Shown here: positions 17,785 to 27,597 of the stretch, one piece after another
Layout of the letters: every line of letters begins with the position of its first letter
How positions within the stretch are numbered: position 1 is the first letter of the stretch
Assembly: GCF_022899355.1 (NCBI RefSeq)
Contig: NZ_JALJCK010000003.1
Coordinates: forward strand, 186,001-250,000
Direction of reading: 5' to 3'
Source of the DNA: Shinella yambaruensis
GTDB taxonomy: Bacteria; Pseudomonadota; Alphaproteobacteria; Rhizobiales; Rhizobiaceae
Length of the DNA stretch: 64,000 nt
Made by a program: the position numbers and the translations under genes
Notes under the pieces: generated by a model
Database searches by the model: none
What the model saw: the letters and a program-made list of their open reading frames with translations, nothing else
Told to the model about the DNA's origin: nothing

Positions 17785-19107
17785 TCATTTGGCGTAATAG
17801 TGGTTCGGCAGCCACGTCGCGATCTCCGGGAACACGCCGATGATGATCAGGCTCGCCAGCATGATGCCGACGAAGGGCCAGATCGAGCGGTAGATGTCCC
17901 GCATGCCGATCTCGGGCGGCGCCATCGCCCGCATCATGAACAGGTTGTAGCCGAAGGGCGGGGTGATGTAGGCGATCTGGCAGGTGATCGTGTAGAGCAC
18001 GCCGTACCACACGAGGTCGAAGCCGAGCTTCTGCACCAGCGGGATGTAGAGCGGCGCGACGATGACGAGCATGGCCGTGTCGTCGAGGAACATGCCCATG
18101 ACGAGGAACGAGACCTGCATCAGCACCAGGACCTGCCAGGGTTCCAGGCCAAGGTCGCCGAGGAAGAAGCGCTCGATCGACTTGACCGCGCCGAGACCGT
18201 CGAAGACGGCGCCGAAGCAGAGCGAGGCGATCAGGATCCACATGAACATGCAGGTGATGCCGAGCGTCTTCTGCAGGACGTCGTTCCACAGGCGCACGCT
18301 GAGGCGCCCGCGCCACCAGGCGACCAGCGCCGAGCAGATGGCGCCGACGGCGGAGCTTTCCACCAGGCTCGAAATGCCGCTGAGGAACAGCCACATCATC
18401 AGCGCGAAGATGCCGAGCGGCACGATGCCGGCAGACAGGAGCGCCACTTTCTCGCGGAAAGGCACGTTGCGTTCCGACGGCGGCAGGGCGGGGCCGAGCG
18501 CCGGGTTCACGCGGCAGCGCACATAGACGTAGATCGCCATCAGCGCCGCCATCATCAGGCCCGGCAGCACGCCAGCGAGCCAGAGCTGGCCGACCGGCAC
18601 GCGGGCGATCATGCCGTAGAGCACGAGCACGACGCTCGGCGGCAGGAGGATGCCGAGCGTCGAACCGCCCTGCACGACGCCCGTCATCATGACCTTGTCG
18701 TAGCCGCGGCGCAGCAGCTCCGGCAGCGCGATGGTGGCGCCGATCGCCATGCCGGCGACCGAAAGGCCGTTCATGGCGGAGATGACGACCATGAGGCCGA
18801 CCGTGCCGAGCGCAAGGCCGCCGTTGATCGGCCCCATCCAGACGTGGATCGCCTTGTACATGTCCTCGGCGATGCCCGATTCCGACAGCATGTAGCCCAT
18901 GAAGACGAACATCGGCACCGTCAGCATCGGATACCATTTGACGAGCTTCATCACCGAGGCGAAGCCCATTTCGGAGCCGCCCGTGCCCCATAGCAGGAAG
19001 GCCGCGACGACGCCCACGAAACCGATGACGGCAAAGACCCGCTGCCCGGTGAGCAGCAGCACCATCATGCCGGCGAACATCGTGATTGCGATGAATTCGT
19101 AGCTCAT
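17785..19107 (-). CDS. TRAP transporter large permease (DctM type)
   Basis: A 440-residue inner-membrane protein with about 12 hydrophobic spans. It is the Na+-coupled transport subunit of a TRAP system. 'GSTLGILLPPSVVLVLYG' and 'FLDDTAMLVIVAPLYIPLV' match the conserved DctM motifs. Its start overlaps the last four bases of the DctQ gene, and the DctP gene follows after a 131-base gap. Confidence 0.9.
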   Translation of the reverse strand: MSYEFIAITMFAGMMVLLLTGQRVFAVIGFVGVVAAFLLWGTGGSEMGFASVMKLVKWYPMLTVPMFVFMGYMLSESGIAEDMYKAIHVWMGPINGGLALGTVGLMVVISAMNGLSVAGMAIGATIALPELLRRGYDKVMMTGVVQGGSTLGILLPPSVVLVLYGMIARVPVGQLWLAGVLPGLMMAALMAIYVYVRCRVNPALGPALPPSERNVPFREKVALLSAGIVPLGIFALMMWLFLSGISSLVESSAVGAICSALVAWWRGRLSVRLWNDVLQKTLGITCMFMWILIASLCFGAVFDGLGAVKSIERFFLGDLGLEPWQVLVLMQVSFLVMGMFLDDTAMLVIVAPLYIPLVQKLGFDLVWYGVLYTITCQIAYITPPFGYNLFMMRAMAPPEIGMRDIYRSIWPFVGIMLASLIIIGVFPEIATWLPNHYYAK

Positions 19108-19613
19108 GCGATGGGCCTTCCCCGCAACTCGGCGATATCCTTGAAGAGCGAAGCGGTGGCCTGCGCGAGCATCATCACGACACCGAAGGTCATGACGATC
19201 TTGATCGGCGCCATATAGGGCGCCCAGGCGGTAAAACTCTTTTCCTTGAACTGGATGGCATAGGTCGTGCTGGTGATGCCGCCATAGAGCATGAAGCCGA
19301 GGAAGACGATCAGCGCGATCGCCGTGACGGTGTCGAAGGCCGCCCGCTTCTTCGCCGACCAGGTGCCGTAGAACAGGTCCATCCGCACATGGTCGCCGGT
19401 CTGCATGGCGAAGGCGCCGCCGAGCATGTAGTAGGCCGCCATGGTGAACTGCGCCGATTCCAGCGTCCAGTTCGCCGGCAGGTGGAAGGCCTTCGAGACG
19501 GAGGAATACAGCAGAATCGCGAACATCGCGAAGATCAGGTACATCGCGAAAAGGCCGACACGCCGGTTGAACGTGTCGACAAAGCGAACATAGGTCTTGA
19601 TGAAATCAGGCAT
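19104..19613 (-). CDS. TRAP transporter small permease (DctQ type)
   Basis: A 169-residue membrane protein with four hydrophobic segments, the small subunit that pairs with DctM. It starts at ATG 19613 behind a GGGGGCAGGGG purine run. A longer in-frame reading to 19679 has no family similarity. It is the first gene of the TRAP-ligase-dehydrogenase set; a 133-base gap separates it from the amidohydrolase gene upstream. Confidence 0.85.
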   Translation of the reverse strand: MPDFIKTYVRFVDTFNRRVGLFAMYLIFAMFAILLYSSVSKAFHLPANWTLESAQFTMAAYYMLGGAFAMQTGDHVRMDLFYGTWSAKKRAAFDTVTAIALIVFLGFMLYGGITSTTYAIQFKEKSFTAWAPYMAPIKIVMTFGVVMMLAQATASLFKDIAELRGRPIA

Positions 19614-19746
19614 GGCCCCTGCCCCCGTTCCGGACGACGGCAATCTCAGTCGGGCCGGGCCTCCGATATGACAACGCAAGCATCCGCTTGGCCTCTCCTG
19701 TTTGTGTTCTTCTCCGTCTCCACGGATGTCGTTCCCCGGGTCTTTG

Positions 19747-20508
19747 TTATTGGATTGCGGAAAGGCTCTTTTTGAGCAGTCCCGCCAGATAATCGGCCAC
19801 GACCCTTTGGCCGGCTTCGTCCTTCACGAGGTCGTTGCGGACCTCGATCATCACATTGGCAAGGCCGTTGGCAAGGCCGTGCTCCCTCAGCGTATGCGTC
19901 ACCCCGTCCTCCGGTCCATACGGTTCGTTGCGGCGGATATCGAAGGGCCCGGCGCTGCCGGCCGCCGCCAGCATGGCATCGGCAAGGCGCGTGTCGGCAT
20001 CGTGCAGGATGCCGATCTCGACGGCGCGCGGCTTGCCGAAATAGACCGGCGTGAAACTGTGCATGGTGACGATGACCGGCGCCCTGCCCTCAGCGATCCG
20101 GCTCTTCACAAGGCCGGACAGCCTGTCGCGGAACGGCAGGTAGAGCGCTTGCGTGCGCGCATCGCGCGCCGCCTGGTCGAGCCCGGCATTGCCCGGAACG
20201 GCGAAGACCTCGCTCTTTTCCGGCATGGCGGCCGGCGATTCCGGCGGACGGTTGCAATCGTAGACGAGGCGGGAGAATCGCTGGAAAACCAGTGTCGCGT
20301 CAAGGCTTTGCGCCATGAGGCGCGAGACGGCGAGCGCGCCCGGATCCCAGGCGATATGGCTTTCGAGCGCTTCCTCGGTGAGGCCGAGCGTGCCGAGCGC
20401 CTTCGGCAGCAGCCGGGATGCATGCTCGCAGACCAGGACGACCGGACCGCGGGCAACACCATTCTCCAGGGCGACGGGGTCGCCCTCCTCTCCAGTCAGA
20501 ATTCCCAT
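19747..20508 (-). CDS. N-formylglutamate amidohydrolase family protein
   Basis: A 253-residue zinc amidohydrolase of the HutG-type N-formylglutamate deformylase family. Motifs: 'VLVCEHASRLLP' (early His), 'HIAWDPGALAVS', 'VYDCNRPPESPAAMP', 'VTMHSFTPVYFGKPRAVEIG' and the C-terminal 'VMIEVRNDLV'. The family cleaves N-acyl groups from glutamate-like compounds. No hut genes flank it. As the first gene of a set with a gamma-glutamyl ligase it might release glutamate from a modified intermediate (inference). Divergent from the RpiR-type regulator across 171 bases. Confidence 0.8.
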   Translation of the reverse strand: MGILTGEEGDPVALENGVARGPVVLVCEHASRLLPKALGTLGLTEEALESHIAWDPGALAVSRLMAQSLDATLVFQRFSRLVYDCNRPPESPAAMPEKSEVFAVPGNAGLDQAARDARTQALYLPFRDRLSGLVKSRIAEGRAPVIVTMHSFTPVYFGKPRAVEIGILHDADTRLADAMLAAAGSAGPFDIRRNEPYGPEDGVTHTLREHGLANGLANVMIEVRNDLVKDEAGQRVVADYLAGLLKKSLSAIQ

Positions 20509-20679
20509 CAGCCTGATCCCCTCGACCGGCTCTTATCATTTATGAAGAGAATTCTTCACAGCCTTGCCGCTGTCAACGGGGTAGTGAAAAAATCTCTTCA
20601 AAAAAACATTTGACTCGAATTGTGACAGCGATGTTTAATTTCCCGAACTCCGGCGAAGACCGGAGCGCAGGGGAACAAT

Positions 20680-21579
20680 TTGACACTCAACCAAGCATCC
20701 ATGACGGTGTCGGATGTGATCAGTGCCCATTTCGACGCGTTGACGCGCGCCGAAAAGCAGCTGGCCACGTCATTGCTCGACAACTATCCCGTCTCCGGCC
20801 TCGGCAGCATCACGACGGTGGCGGAAAACGCCGGCGTGTCGACGCCCACGGTCGCCCGCATGGTGCAGAAGCTGGGATTTCGCGGTTTCCCGGATTTCCA
20901 GGCCCGCCTGCACCATGAGCTGGAAGCCACCCTGTCGAGCCCGATCAGCAAGCACGACCGCTGGGCGGCCAGGGCGCCCGGCACGCATATCCTCAACCGC
21001 TTCGCCGACGCGATCATGACCAACCTGCGCCAGACGCTCTCGCAGGTGGAGACCGCCGACTTCGACAGCGCCAGCGCCCTCCTCGCCGACCGCCAGCGCA
21101 GCATCTACATCATCGGCGGGCGCATCACGAAGGCGCTGGCCGACTACCTCTTCACCCATCTCCAGGTCATCCGCCCGAACGTCACGCAGATCGCCGCCAA
21201 TCCCAGCTCCTGGCCGCACTACGTCCTGAACATGAAGGCCGGCGACGTGCTCGTGATCTTCGATATCCGCCGCTACGAGCAGGAGATGGAGACGCTCGGC
21301 CGCGTCGCCCGCGAGCGCGGCGTCGAGATCGTGCTCTTTACCGACCAGTGGGCCTCGCCCGTCGCCAAGGTCGCGGCGAAGGTCTTTCGCGTGCATATCG
21401 AGGCGCCGTCGGCCTGGGACTCGTCCGTCGTGACGCTGTTCATCGTGGAGGCGCTGATCGAGGCCGTCCAGAGTTCGGGCTGGGAGGAAACCAGCGGCCG
21501 AATGAAGACGCTGGAGGGCCTCTTCGAGGCCAGCCGGCTGTTTCGCAAACCAAAACCGGAGGTTCCCGGAAAGCCCTGA
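20680..21579 (+). CDS. MurR/RpiR-family transcriptional regulator
   Basis: A 299-residue regulator with an N-terminal HTH_6 domain (about 5-80, 'TTVAENAGVSTPTVARMVQKLGFRGFPDFQARL') and a C-terminal SIS domain (about 130-260, 'IYIIGGRITKALADYLFTHL', 'DVLVIFDIRRYEQEM'). It probably binds a phosphorylated or polyol-like effector, as RpiR proteins commonly do. The start is taken at TTG 20680 because it follows AGGGGAA at good spacing; the next ATG (20701) has no ribosome-binding site. It lies between the divergent amidohydrolase/TRAP operon and the ABC importer operon and could control both. Confidence 0.85.
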   Translation: MTLNQASMTVSDVISAHFDALTRAEKQLATSLLDNYPVSGLGSITTVAENAGVSTPTVARMVQKLGFRGFPDFQARLHHELEATLSSPISKHDRWAARAPGTHILNRFADAIMTNLRQTLSQVETADFDSASALLADRQRSIYIIGGRITKALADYLFTHLQVIRPNVTQIAANPSSWPHYVLNMKAGDVLVIFDIRRYEQEMETLGRVARERGVEIVLFTDQWASPVAKVAAKVFRVHIEAPSAWDSSVVTLFIVEALIEAVQSSGWEETSGRMKTLEGLFEASRLFRKPKPEVPGKP

Positions 21580-21682
21580 TCGACATCCGAAAAAAACGAA
21601 ATAAAACTGTCACATAAGCTTCATCTGCCGCCAGTATCAGCTTCGCCGAAGTTGACTGACTCACAAAAGGAGAACACCCGTG

Positions 21683-22786
21683 ATGTCACATACGAAACGT
21701 CTGCTTTCGCTCTCCACCGCGCTGGCGATCGCCGTTCCCTCGCTCGCCTTCGCCGAGCCGAGCGCCGAGCTCATCGAGGCCGCAAAGAAGGAAGGCATGC
21801 TGACGACGATCGCGCTGCCGCACGACTGGTGCGGCTATGGCGAGGTCATCGCCTCCTTCAAGGCCAAGTACCCGGAAATCCAGGTCAACGAACTGAACCC
21901 GGATGCCGGCTCGGCCGACGAGATCGAAGCCATCAAGGCCAACAAGGACAACAAGGGCCCGCAGTCGCCCGACGTGATCGACGTCGGCCTGTCCTTCGGT
22001 CCGTCGGCAAAGGCCGAAGGCCTGCTGCAGCCCTACAAGGTCTCCACCTGGGACGAGATCCCGGACACCATCAAGGATCCGGAAGGCTACTGGTACGGCG
22101 ACTACTACGGCGTGATGTCCTTCTTCGTGAACAAGGACCTCGTCGAGAACACGCCAAAGGACTGGGCCGACCTGCTGAAGCCGGAATATTCCGGACAGGT
22201 CGCGCTTGCCGGCGATCCGCGCGCCTCCAACCAGGCCATCCTCGGCGTTCTGGCCGCCGGCCTCGGCAAGGATGCGAAGGCCGGCAAGGAAGCCGGCGAA
22301 GCGGGCCTTGCCTACTTTGCCGAAATGAACAAGGCCGGCAACTTCGTTCCGGTCATCGGCAAGTCCGGCACGCTGGCGCAGGGCTCCACCCCGATCATCA
22401 TCGCCTGGGACTACAACGCGCTCGGCTGGGCCAAGACCCTCAACGGCAACCCGCCGACGGAAGTCGTCGTTCCGGAAAAGGGCGTCCTTGCCGGCGTCTA
22501 CGTCCAGGCGATCTCGGCCTATGCGCCGCATCCGAACGCCGCCAAGCTGTGGATGGAGCACCTCTATTCCGACGAGGGCCAGCTCGGCTGGCTGAAGGGC
22601 TATTGCCATCCGGCACGCTTCAACGCCATGGTCAAGGCCGGCAAGATCCCGCAGGACCTGATCGACGCGCTGCCGCCGGCCGAATCCTATGAGAAGGCCT
22701 ACTTCCCGACGCTCGAGGAAGTGGACGCCAACAACGCCGCCGTGACCGGCGCCTGGGACTCGGTCGTCGGCGCGAACGTGCAGTAA
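21683..22786 (+). CDS. ABC transporter extracellular solute-binding protein
   Basis: A 367-residue periplasmic binding protein of the iron(III)/polyamine-like cluster (SBP_bac_6/8 type). It has a Sec signal peptide (MSHTKRLLSLSTALAIAVPSLAFA, cleaved near residue 24) and a mature domain with 'GLLQPYKVSTWDEIPDTIKDPEGYWYGDYYGVMSFFVN'. It heads a four-gene importer. A strong AAAGGAGA precedes it; GTG 21680 is the alternative start. The ligand is not predictable; thiamine, iron, polyamine and phosphonate binders share this fold. Confidence 0.85.
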   Translation: MSHTKRLLSLSTALAIAVPSLAFAEPSAELIEAAKKEGMLTTIALPHDWCGYGEVIASFKAKYPEIQVNELNPDAGSADEIEAIKANKDNKGPQSPDVIDVGLSFGPSAKAEGLLQPYKVSTWDEIPDTIKDPEGYWYGDYYGVMSFFVNKDLVENTPKDWADLLKPEYSGQVALAGDPRASNQAILGVLAAGLGKDAKAGKEAGEAGLAYFAEMNKAGNFVPVIGKSGTLAQGSTPIIIAWDYNALGWAKTLNGNPPTEVVVPEKGVLAGVYVQAISAYAPHPNAAKLWMEHLYSDEGQLGWLKGYCHPARFNAMVKAGKIPQDLIDALPPAESYEKAYFPTLEEVDANNAAVTGAWDSVVGANVQ

Positions 22787-22800
22787 CGACAACATCCCCC

Positions 22801-22827
22801 GTCGCCCCGGCCCGTCGCCGGGGCGAC
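22801..22827 (+). promoter_or_regulatory. Intercistronic mRNA hairpin after the binding-protein gene
   Basis: A perfect 11-bp stem GTCGCCCCGGC/GCCGGGGCGAC with a 5-base loop and no following T-run. It lies between the binding-protein gene and the first permease gene. Such hairpins stabilise the upstream message and let the binding protein be made in excess over the membrane parts. Confidence 0.6.
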
Positions 22828-22870
22828 GATTGCGGTATGCCAATGACGGCAACCCCATGAGGCCAACTTA

Positions 22871-23761
22871 ATGTCATCAGACAGCTCAGCAGCACCGCCC
22901 CCCGCGCGGGCGCCCTTCCGCCTCCCGCTGCACTGGCTCGGCGCGGCGCCGTTCGCGATCTTCGTCCTGTTGTTCCTGATCATGCCGACGATGCGCATCG
23001 TCGTCGGCGCCTTCCAGACGCCGGACGGAAGCTTCACGCTCGACAATATCCGGGGCCTGTTCACCACCTCCATCCTCTCGGCCTACTGGATATCGATCAA
23101 GATCTCCATCGCCTCCGCCCTGCTCGGCTGCCTGATCGGCTTTTCCGTCGCATCCGCCGTGGTGCTCGGCGGCCTGCCGAAATGGATCCGCGGCCCGCTC
23201 CTGACCTTTTCCGGCGTCGCCTCCAACTTCGCCGGCGTGCCGCTCGCCTTCGCCTTCCTTGCGACACTCGGCCCGGTCGGCCTCATCACGGTGTTCCTGA
23301 AGTCCCAGCTCGGCATCGACCTGCGCGCGCTCGGCTTCAACATCCTGTCCTTCTGGGGCCTGACGATCACCTATCTGTTCTTCCAGATCCCGCTGATGAT
23401 CCTCATCATCACGCCCGCGCTCGACGGCCTGAAGCGCGAATGGCGGGAAGCGGCGCAGATCCTCGGCGCCACGAACGCGCAATACTGGCGCATGGTCGCC
23501 TTCCCGATCCTGCTGCCCTCCTTCCTCGGCACGCTGGCGCTGCTCTTCGCGAACGCCTTCGGGGCCGTCGCCACCGCCATCGCGCTCACCGGTTCCTCGC
23601 TCTCCATCGTGCCGATCCTGCTCTTCGCGCAGATCCGCGGCGACGTCTTGGGCAACCCGCATCTCGGCTATGCGCTCGCCTTCGGCATGATCGTCGTGAC
23701 GGGCATCGCCAACACGATCTACATCTGGCTGCGCGCCCGCAGCGAAAGGTGGCTGAAATGA
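22871..23761 (+). CDS. ABC transporter permease
   Basis: A 296-residue inner-membrane permease with six hydrophobic spans and the EAA coupling loop ('LKREWREAAQILGATNAQYWRMVAFPILLPSFLG') that contacts the ATPase. It is the first of two permeases for the 21.7-25.6 kb importer. Its stop overlaps the next permease start (ATGA). Confidence 0.88.
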   Translation: MSSDSSAAPPPARAPFRLPLHWLGAAPFAIFVLLFLIMPTMRIVVGAFQTPDGSFTLDNIRGLFTTSILSAYWISIKISIASALLGCLIGFSVASAVVLGGLPKWIRGPLLTFSGVASNFAGVPLAFAFLATLGPVGLITVFLKSQLGIDLRALGFNILSFWGLTITYLFFQIPLMILIITPALDGLKREWREAAQILGATNAQYWRMVAFPILLPSFLGTLALLFANAFGAVATAIALTGSSLSIVPILLFAQIRGDVLGNPHLGYALAFGMIVVTGIANTIYIWLRARSERWLK

Positions 23762-24540
23762 GAAAGTTCTGGGCCTGGGGCGCCCTCATCTTCGGAATGC
23801 TCTATTTCATCCTGCCGCTGCTCGGCATGACCAACTTCTCCCTGAAAATGCGCCGCGGCGTCTATTCGCTGGATGCCTATGCCGTCGTGCTCGGCGATCC
23901 GCGCTTCCAGGCGACCTTCACCTATTCGATCCTGATGGCGCTCGCGACCATCGTCTTCGGCGTGCTGCTCGTCGTGCCGACCGCCTACTGGGTGCGGCTG
24001 AAGCTGCCGGGCCTTCGTCCCTATATCGAATTCGTCACGCTGCTGCCGCTGGTCATCCCGGCCATCGTCATCGTCTTCGGCTATATCCGGCTCTACAACA
24101 CCTCGAGCTGGCTGCCGCTGACCGGCTCGATCACCGGCACGAACATCCTCCTGATGTTCGGCTATGCAACGCTGGCGCTGCCCTACATGTACCGCTCCGT
24201 CGATACGGGCCTGCGCTCGATCGACATCGCGACGCTGACGGAAGCGGCTCAGAGCCTCGGTGCCGGCTGGACGACGATCCTCGCCAGGATCATCCTGCCG
24301 AACGTGCTGGTCGCGGTGCTGTCGGGCGCGTTCCTCACCTTCGCCATCGTCATCGGCGAGTTCACCATGGCCGCCCTGCTCAACCGTCCGGCCTTCGGTC
24401 CCTACATGCAGCTGCTCGGCGCCAACCGCGCCTACGAGCCGGCCGCGCTTGCGGTCATGTCCTTCGCGCTGACCTGGGGCTGCCTCGGCCTGATCCAGCT
24501 TGTTTCCCGTTTCCAGAAGGGCGCGCAGAGCGCGACTTAA
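23758..24540 (+). CDS. ABC transporter permease
   Basis: A 260-residue inner-membrane permease with six spans and an EAA loop ('LTEAAQSLGAGWTTILARIILPNVLVAVLSG'). It forms the heterodimeric channel with the preceding permease. The start ATG 23758 overlaps the previous stop; it lies within a longer open frame, but only this part encodes the permease. Confidence 0.88.
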   Translation: MRKFWAWGALIFGMLYFILPLLGMTNFSLKMRRGVYSLDAYAVVLGDPRFQATFTYSILMALATIVFGVLLVVPTAYWVRLKLPGLRPYIEFVTLLPLVIPAIVIVFGYIRLYNTSSWLPLTGSITGTNILLMFGYATLALPYMYRSVDTGLRSIDIATLTEAAQSLGAGWTTILARIILPNVLVAVLSGAFLTFAIVIGEFTMAALLNRPAFGPYMQLLGANRAYEPAALAVMSFALTWGCLGLIQLVSRFQKGAQSAT

Positions 24541-24549
24541 GGACTTTCC

Positions 24550-25611
24550 ATGAGCTTTCTCACCCTCACCAGCCTCCAGAAGTCCTTCGGCCCCGTCCAG
24601 GTGGTCAAGGATTTCAACATGTCGATCGAAAAGGGCGAGTTCATCTCGTTCCTCGGCCCGTCGGGCTGCGGCAAGACCACCGTGCTGCGCATGATCGCCG
24701 GCTTCGAGACGCCCTCGGGCGGCGCGATCACCATCGACGGCAGGAGCCAGCAGAACCTGCGCCCCAACCAGCGCAATATCGGCATGGTGTTCCAGGCCTA
24801 CGCCCTCTTCCCGAACATGAACGTTGCCGAAAACGTCGCCTTCGGCCTCAAGGTCGCCGGCCGGCCGAAGGCCGAGATCGACGCGCGCGTCAAGGAGATG
24901 CTCGGCCTCATCAAGCTCGACCACCTCGCCGACCGCTACCCCTACCAGATGTCGGGCGGCCAGCAGCAGCGTGTGGCGCTCGCCCGCGCACTCGCGCCCA
25001 AGCCCCAGGTCCTCCTGCTCGACGAACCGCTCTCCGCCCTCGACGCCAAGATCCGCGTGTCGCTGCGCGAGGAAATCCGGCAGATCCAGCAGCAGCTCGG
25101 CATCACCACGGTCTTCGTCACTCACGACCAGGAAGAGGCCCTGTCGATCTCCGACCGCATCGTCGTGATGAATGCCGGCAAGGCGGACCAGATCGGCAAG
25201 CCCGCGGACATCTACAACCGTCCCGCCACCCGTTTCGTCGCCAACTTCGTCGGCACGCTGAACCTCATCGAGGCGAAGGTCGTCGATCCCGCCGCCAACC
25301 GCGTCTCGATCGGCGACCAGGGCGTGACGCTGCGCGAGCCGCTCGGCAATGCGAAGGCCGGCGACACCGTCTCGCTGGCGCTGCGCCCGGAAGCCGGCTC
25401 GACCGCCCCCGACGCCAGGGGCGACACGGCGCTGACGGGCGAGGTCGTCTCCTCGAACTTCCTCGGCTCGGTCATCCGCACCCGCATGAAGGTCGGCGAC
25501 AGCATCATCTCCTTCGACATGTTCAACAGCCCCGGCCTCGTGCCGCCGACGGTCGGCGAGACGGTCACGCTGCGCTTCACGGCCGGCGATCTCCTGGTCA
25601 TCCGCGACTGA
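24550..25611 (+). CDS. ABC transporter ATP-binding protein (PotA/FbpC-like)
   Basis: A 353-residue ATPase subunit. Walker A GPSGCGKTT (about 37-45), Q-loop 'GMVFQAYALFP', signature '[15 protein letters not shown]', Walker B '[12 protein letters not shown]', H-loop 'VTHDQEEAL', then a C-terminal TOBE-type regulatory domain (about 240-353). It powers the importer encoded by the three preceding genes. Confidence 0.9.
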   Translation: MSFLTLTSLQKSFGPVQVVKDFNMSIEKGEFISFLGPSGCGKTTVLRMIAGFETPSGGAITIDGRSQQNLRPNQRNIGMVFQAYALFPNMNVAENVAFGLKVAGRPKAEIDARVKEMLGLIKLDHLADRYPYQMSGGQQQRVALARALAPKPQVLLLDEPLSALDAKIRVSLREEIRQIQQQLGITTVFVTHDQEEALSISDRIVVMNAGKADQIGKPADIYNRPATRFVANFVGTLNLIEAKVVDPAANRVSIGDQGVTLREPLGNAKAGDTVSLALRPEAGSTAPDARGDTALTGEVVSSNFLGSVIRTRMKVGDSIISFDMFNSPGLVPPTVGETVTLRFTAGDLLVIRD

Positions 25612-25619
25612 GCGTGCCG

Positions 25620-25660
25620 GCACGGCCGCGAAGCGGTTTTCCAGGTTTCGGCCGTGCTTT
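25620..25660 (+). terminator. Possible terminator after the ABC importer operon
   Basis: A 9-bp stem GCACGGCCG/CGGCCGTGC with a 20-base loop followed by only TTT. It lies nine bases past the ATPase stop and ahead of the FMN riboswitch. Confidence 0.45.
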
Positions 25661-25677
25661 GGAAAAATCTGTCGTGA

Positions 25678-26454
<777 letters not shown>

Positions 26455-26521
26455 ATCACGATTTGAAGACGCGGAATCGATCCGTCAGGATAGGCCCGCA
26501 AGCCTTTGAAAAGGCTCGATG

Positions 26522-26552
26522 AAGCCCGGCAGCGATGCCGGGCTTTTCCTTT
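26522..26552 (+). terminator. Rho-independent terminator of ribH2
   Basis: A 9-bp stem AAGCCCGGC/GCCGGGCTT with a 6-base loop followed by TTTTCCTTT, 68 bases after the ribH2 stop. Confidence 0.85.
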
Positions 26553-26566
26553 GCACCTCCCTCTCC

Positions 26567-26664
26567 TCCGTCATCCTCGGGCTTGACCCGAGGATCCACA
26601 GCCGCTCGTGACCGTGTGTGCCGTGGCGCATGGATCCTCGGGTCAAGCCCGAGGATGACGGAGG
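26567..26664. repeat. Intergenic palindromic repeat, family C (inverted pair)
   Basis: Two inverted units with the core GTCATCCTCGGGCTTGACCC and its reverse complement, separated by about 37 bases. Each core is a near-palindrome (CCTCGGG...CCCGAGG). Related pairs are at 58163-58272 and 61736-61874. Lies between the convergent ribH2 and LuxR-type genes. Confidence 0.85.
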
Positions 26665-26713
26665 AAGAAGGGGAATGGTCCCGCCTTCGCTAACGACACC
26701 CCTGTCGCCCCGC

Positions 26714-27511
26714 CTACCCCTGAAGGTTCTTCAGATAGATCGACAGCAGCTGGATCTGCGAGGAGATGCCGAGCTTGCGGTAGACGTTGCGGCGATGGAC
26801 CTTCACCGTGCCGGTGGAGATGTCGAGCTTCAGGCCGATCGATTCCGACGAATGTCCCTGCAGGACGAGCTCGATGATCGAGGCCTCGCGGTCCGTCAGG
26901 TTCAGCTTGCGCCACACCCTGTCGGCCGCGCTCAAGGGCTCGCTCCGCCGCCCCCGCCCCTGGCCCGTCTCCGCGAAGCGCCCGGCAAGCCCGCTCCAGG
27001 CGCGCCGCACCACGGCGGCGACGAAGGGTTCTGCATCGCTGAGCAGGGCGAATTCCGGCGCGGGGAAGACGCCGGTCTTCTCGCGCCGCATCAGCGAGAC
27101 CACCACCGTCACGCCGTCGTCCACCGGCACGAAGAAACCGATCTCCTCGGCAAGCCGGGTCTGCGAATAGTAGGTGCGGAAATATTCGCTGGAGAAGAAC
27201 CGGTCCGGCGCCAGCTCCCGCATGCGGAAGACGCCGGCGCGGCCGGCGCGCGTCGTGCGGTAGAACGGATCGAGCAGGTAGGGTCCGGCCTGGTAGAGCG
27301 TCACGAAGACGTGGTGGTCGTCCGCATCGAAGGTGCTGAAGAGGTCGATCGGCCGCGCCTTCTCGTGATAGGCGAAGATGACGATGTCGTCGAAGCGCAC
27401 CAGCGCCCGCATCATCGCAAGCAGGGTCTCTCCGGTCTGCCGGTCGGAGCTCTCCGGCGCGCCGGCCCAGTCGGCCAGGGTGCGAAAAAGTGCCGTGAAA
27501 TCGACCCGCAT
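26714..27511 (-). CDS. LuxR-type transcriptional regulator
   Basis: A 265-residue regulator with a C-terminal LuxR/FixJ HTH (about 200-262, 'LTDREASIIELVLQGHSSESIGLKLDISTGTVKVHRRNVYRKLGI'). The N-terminal half (about 1-170) is PAS/GAF-like but unassigned; it is neither an autoinducer-binding domain with the usual W-x-x-x-Y-x-x-x-D pattern nor a receiver domain. It is divergent from the polyamine-type ABC/dehydrogenase operon at 27.7-32.7 kb and probably regulates it, sensing the imported compound or a product. The first ATG (27511) is used. Confidence 0.82.
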   Translation of the reverse strand: MRVDFTALFRTLADWAGAPESSDRQTGETLLAMMRALVRFDDIVIFAYHEKARPIDLFSTFDADDHHVFVTLYQAGPYLLDPFYRTTRAGRAGVFRMRELAPDRFFSSEYFRTYYSQTRLAEEIGFFVPVDDGVTVVVSLMRREKTGVFPAPEFALLSDAEPFVAAVVRRAWSGLAGRFAETGQGRGRRSEPLSAADRVWRKLNLTDREASIIELVLQGHSSESIGLKLDISTGTVKVHRRNVYRKLGISSQIQLLSIYLKNLQG

Positions 27512-27597
27512 GGCGCCGCTGCTCCCCGATTTCCCCTGCGGCAGCCGGAATGGACTGCCGCCGGATATACTCCTTCCACAGCCGATTTACGGATAAA

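Noticed and set aside
19747-20508. N-formylglutamate amidohydrolase-like gene as hutG of the same histidine pathway
   Set aside because: It lies more than 15 kb from the HAL/urocanase homologues, in a different operon with a TRAP transporter and a glutamyl ligase.
22801-22827. Hairpin after the binding-protein gene as a terminator
   Set aside because: No T-run follows and the permease genes continue the operon on the same strand.
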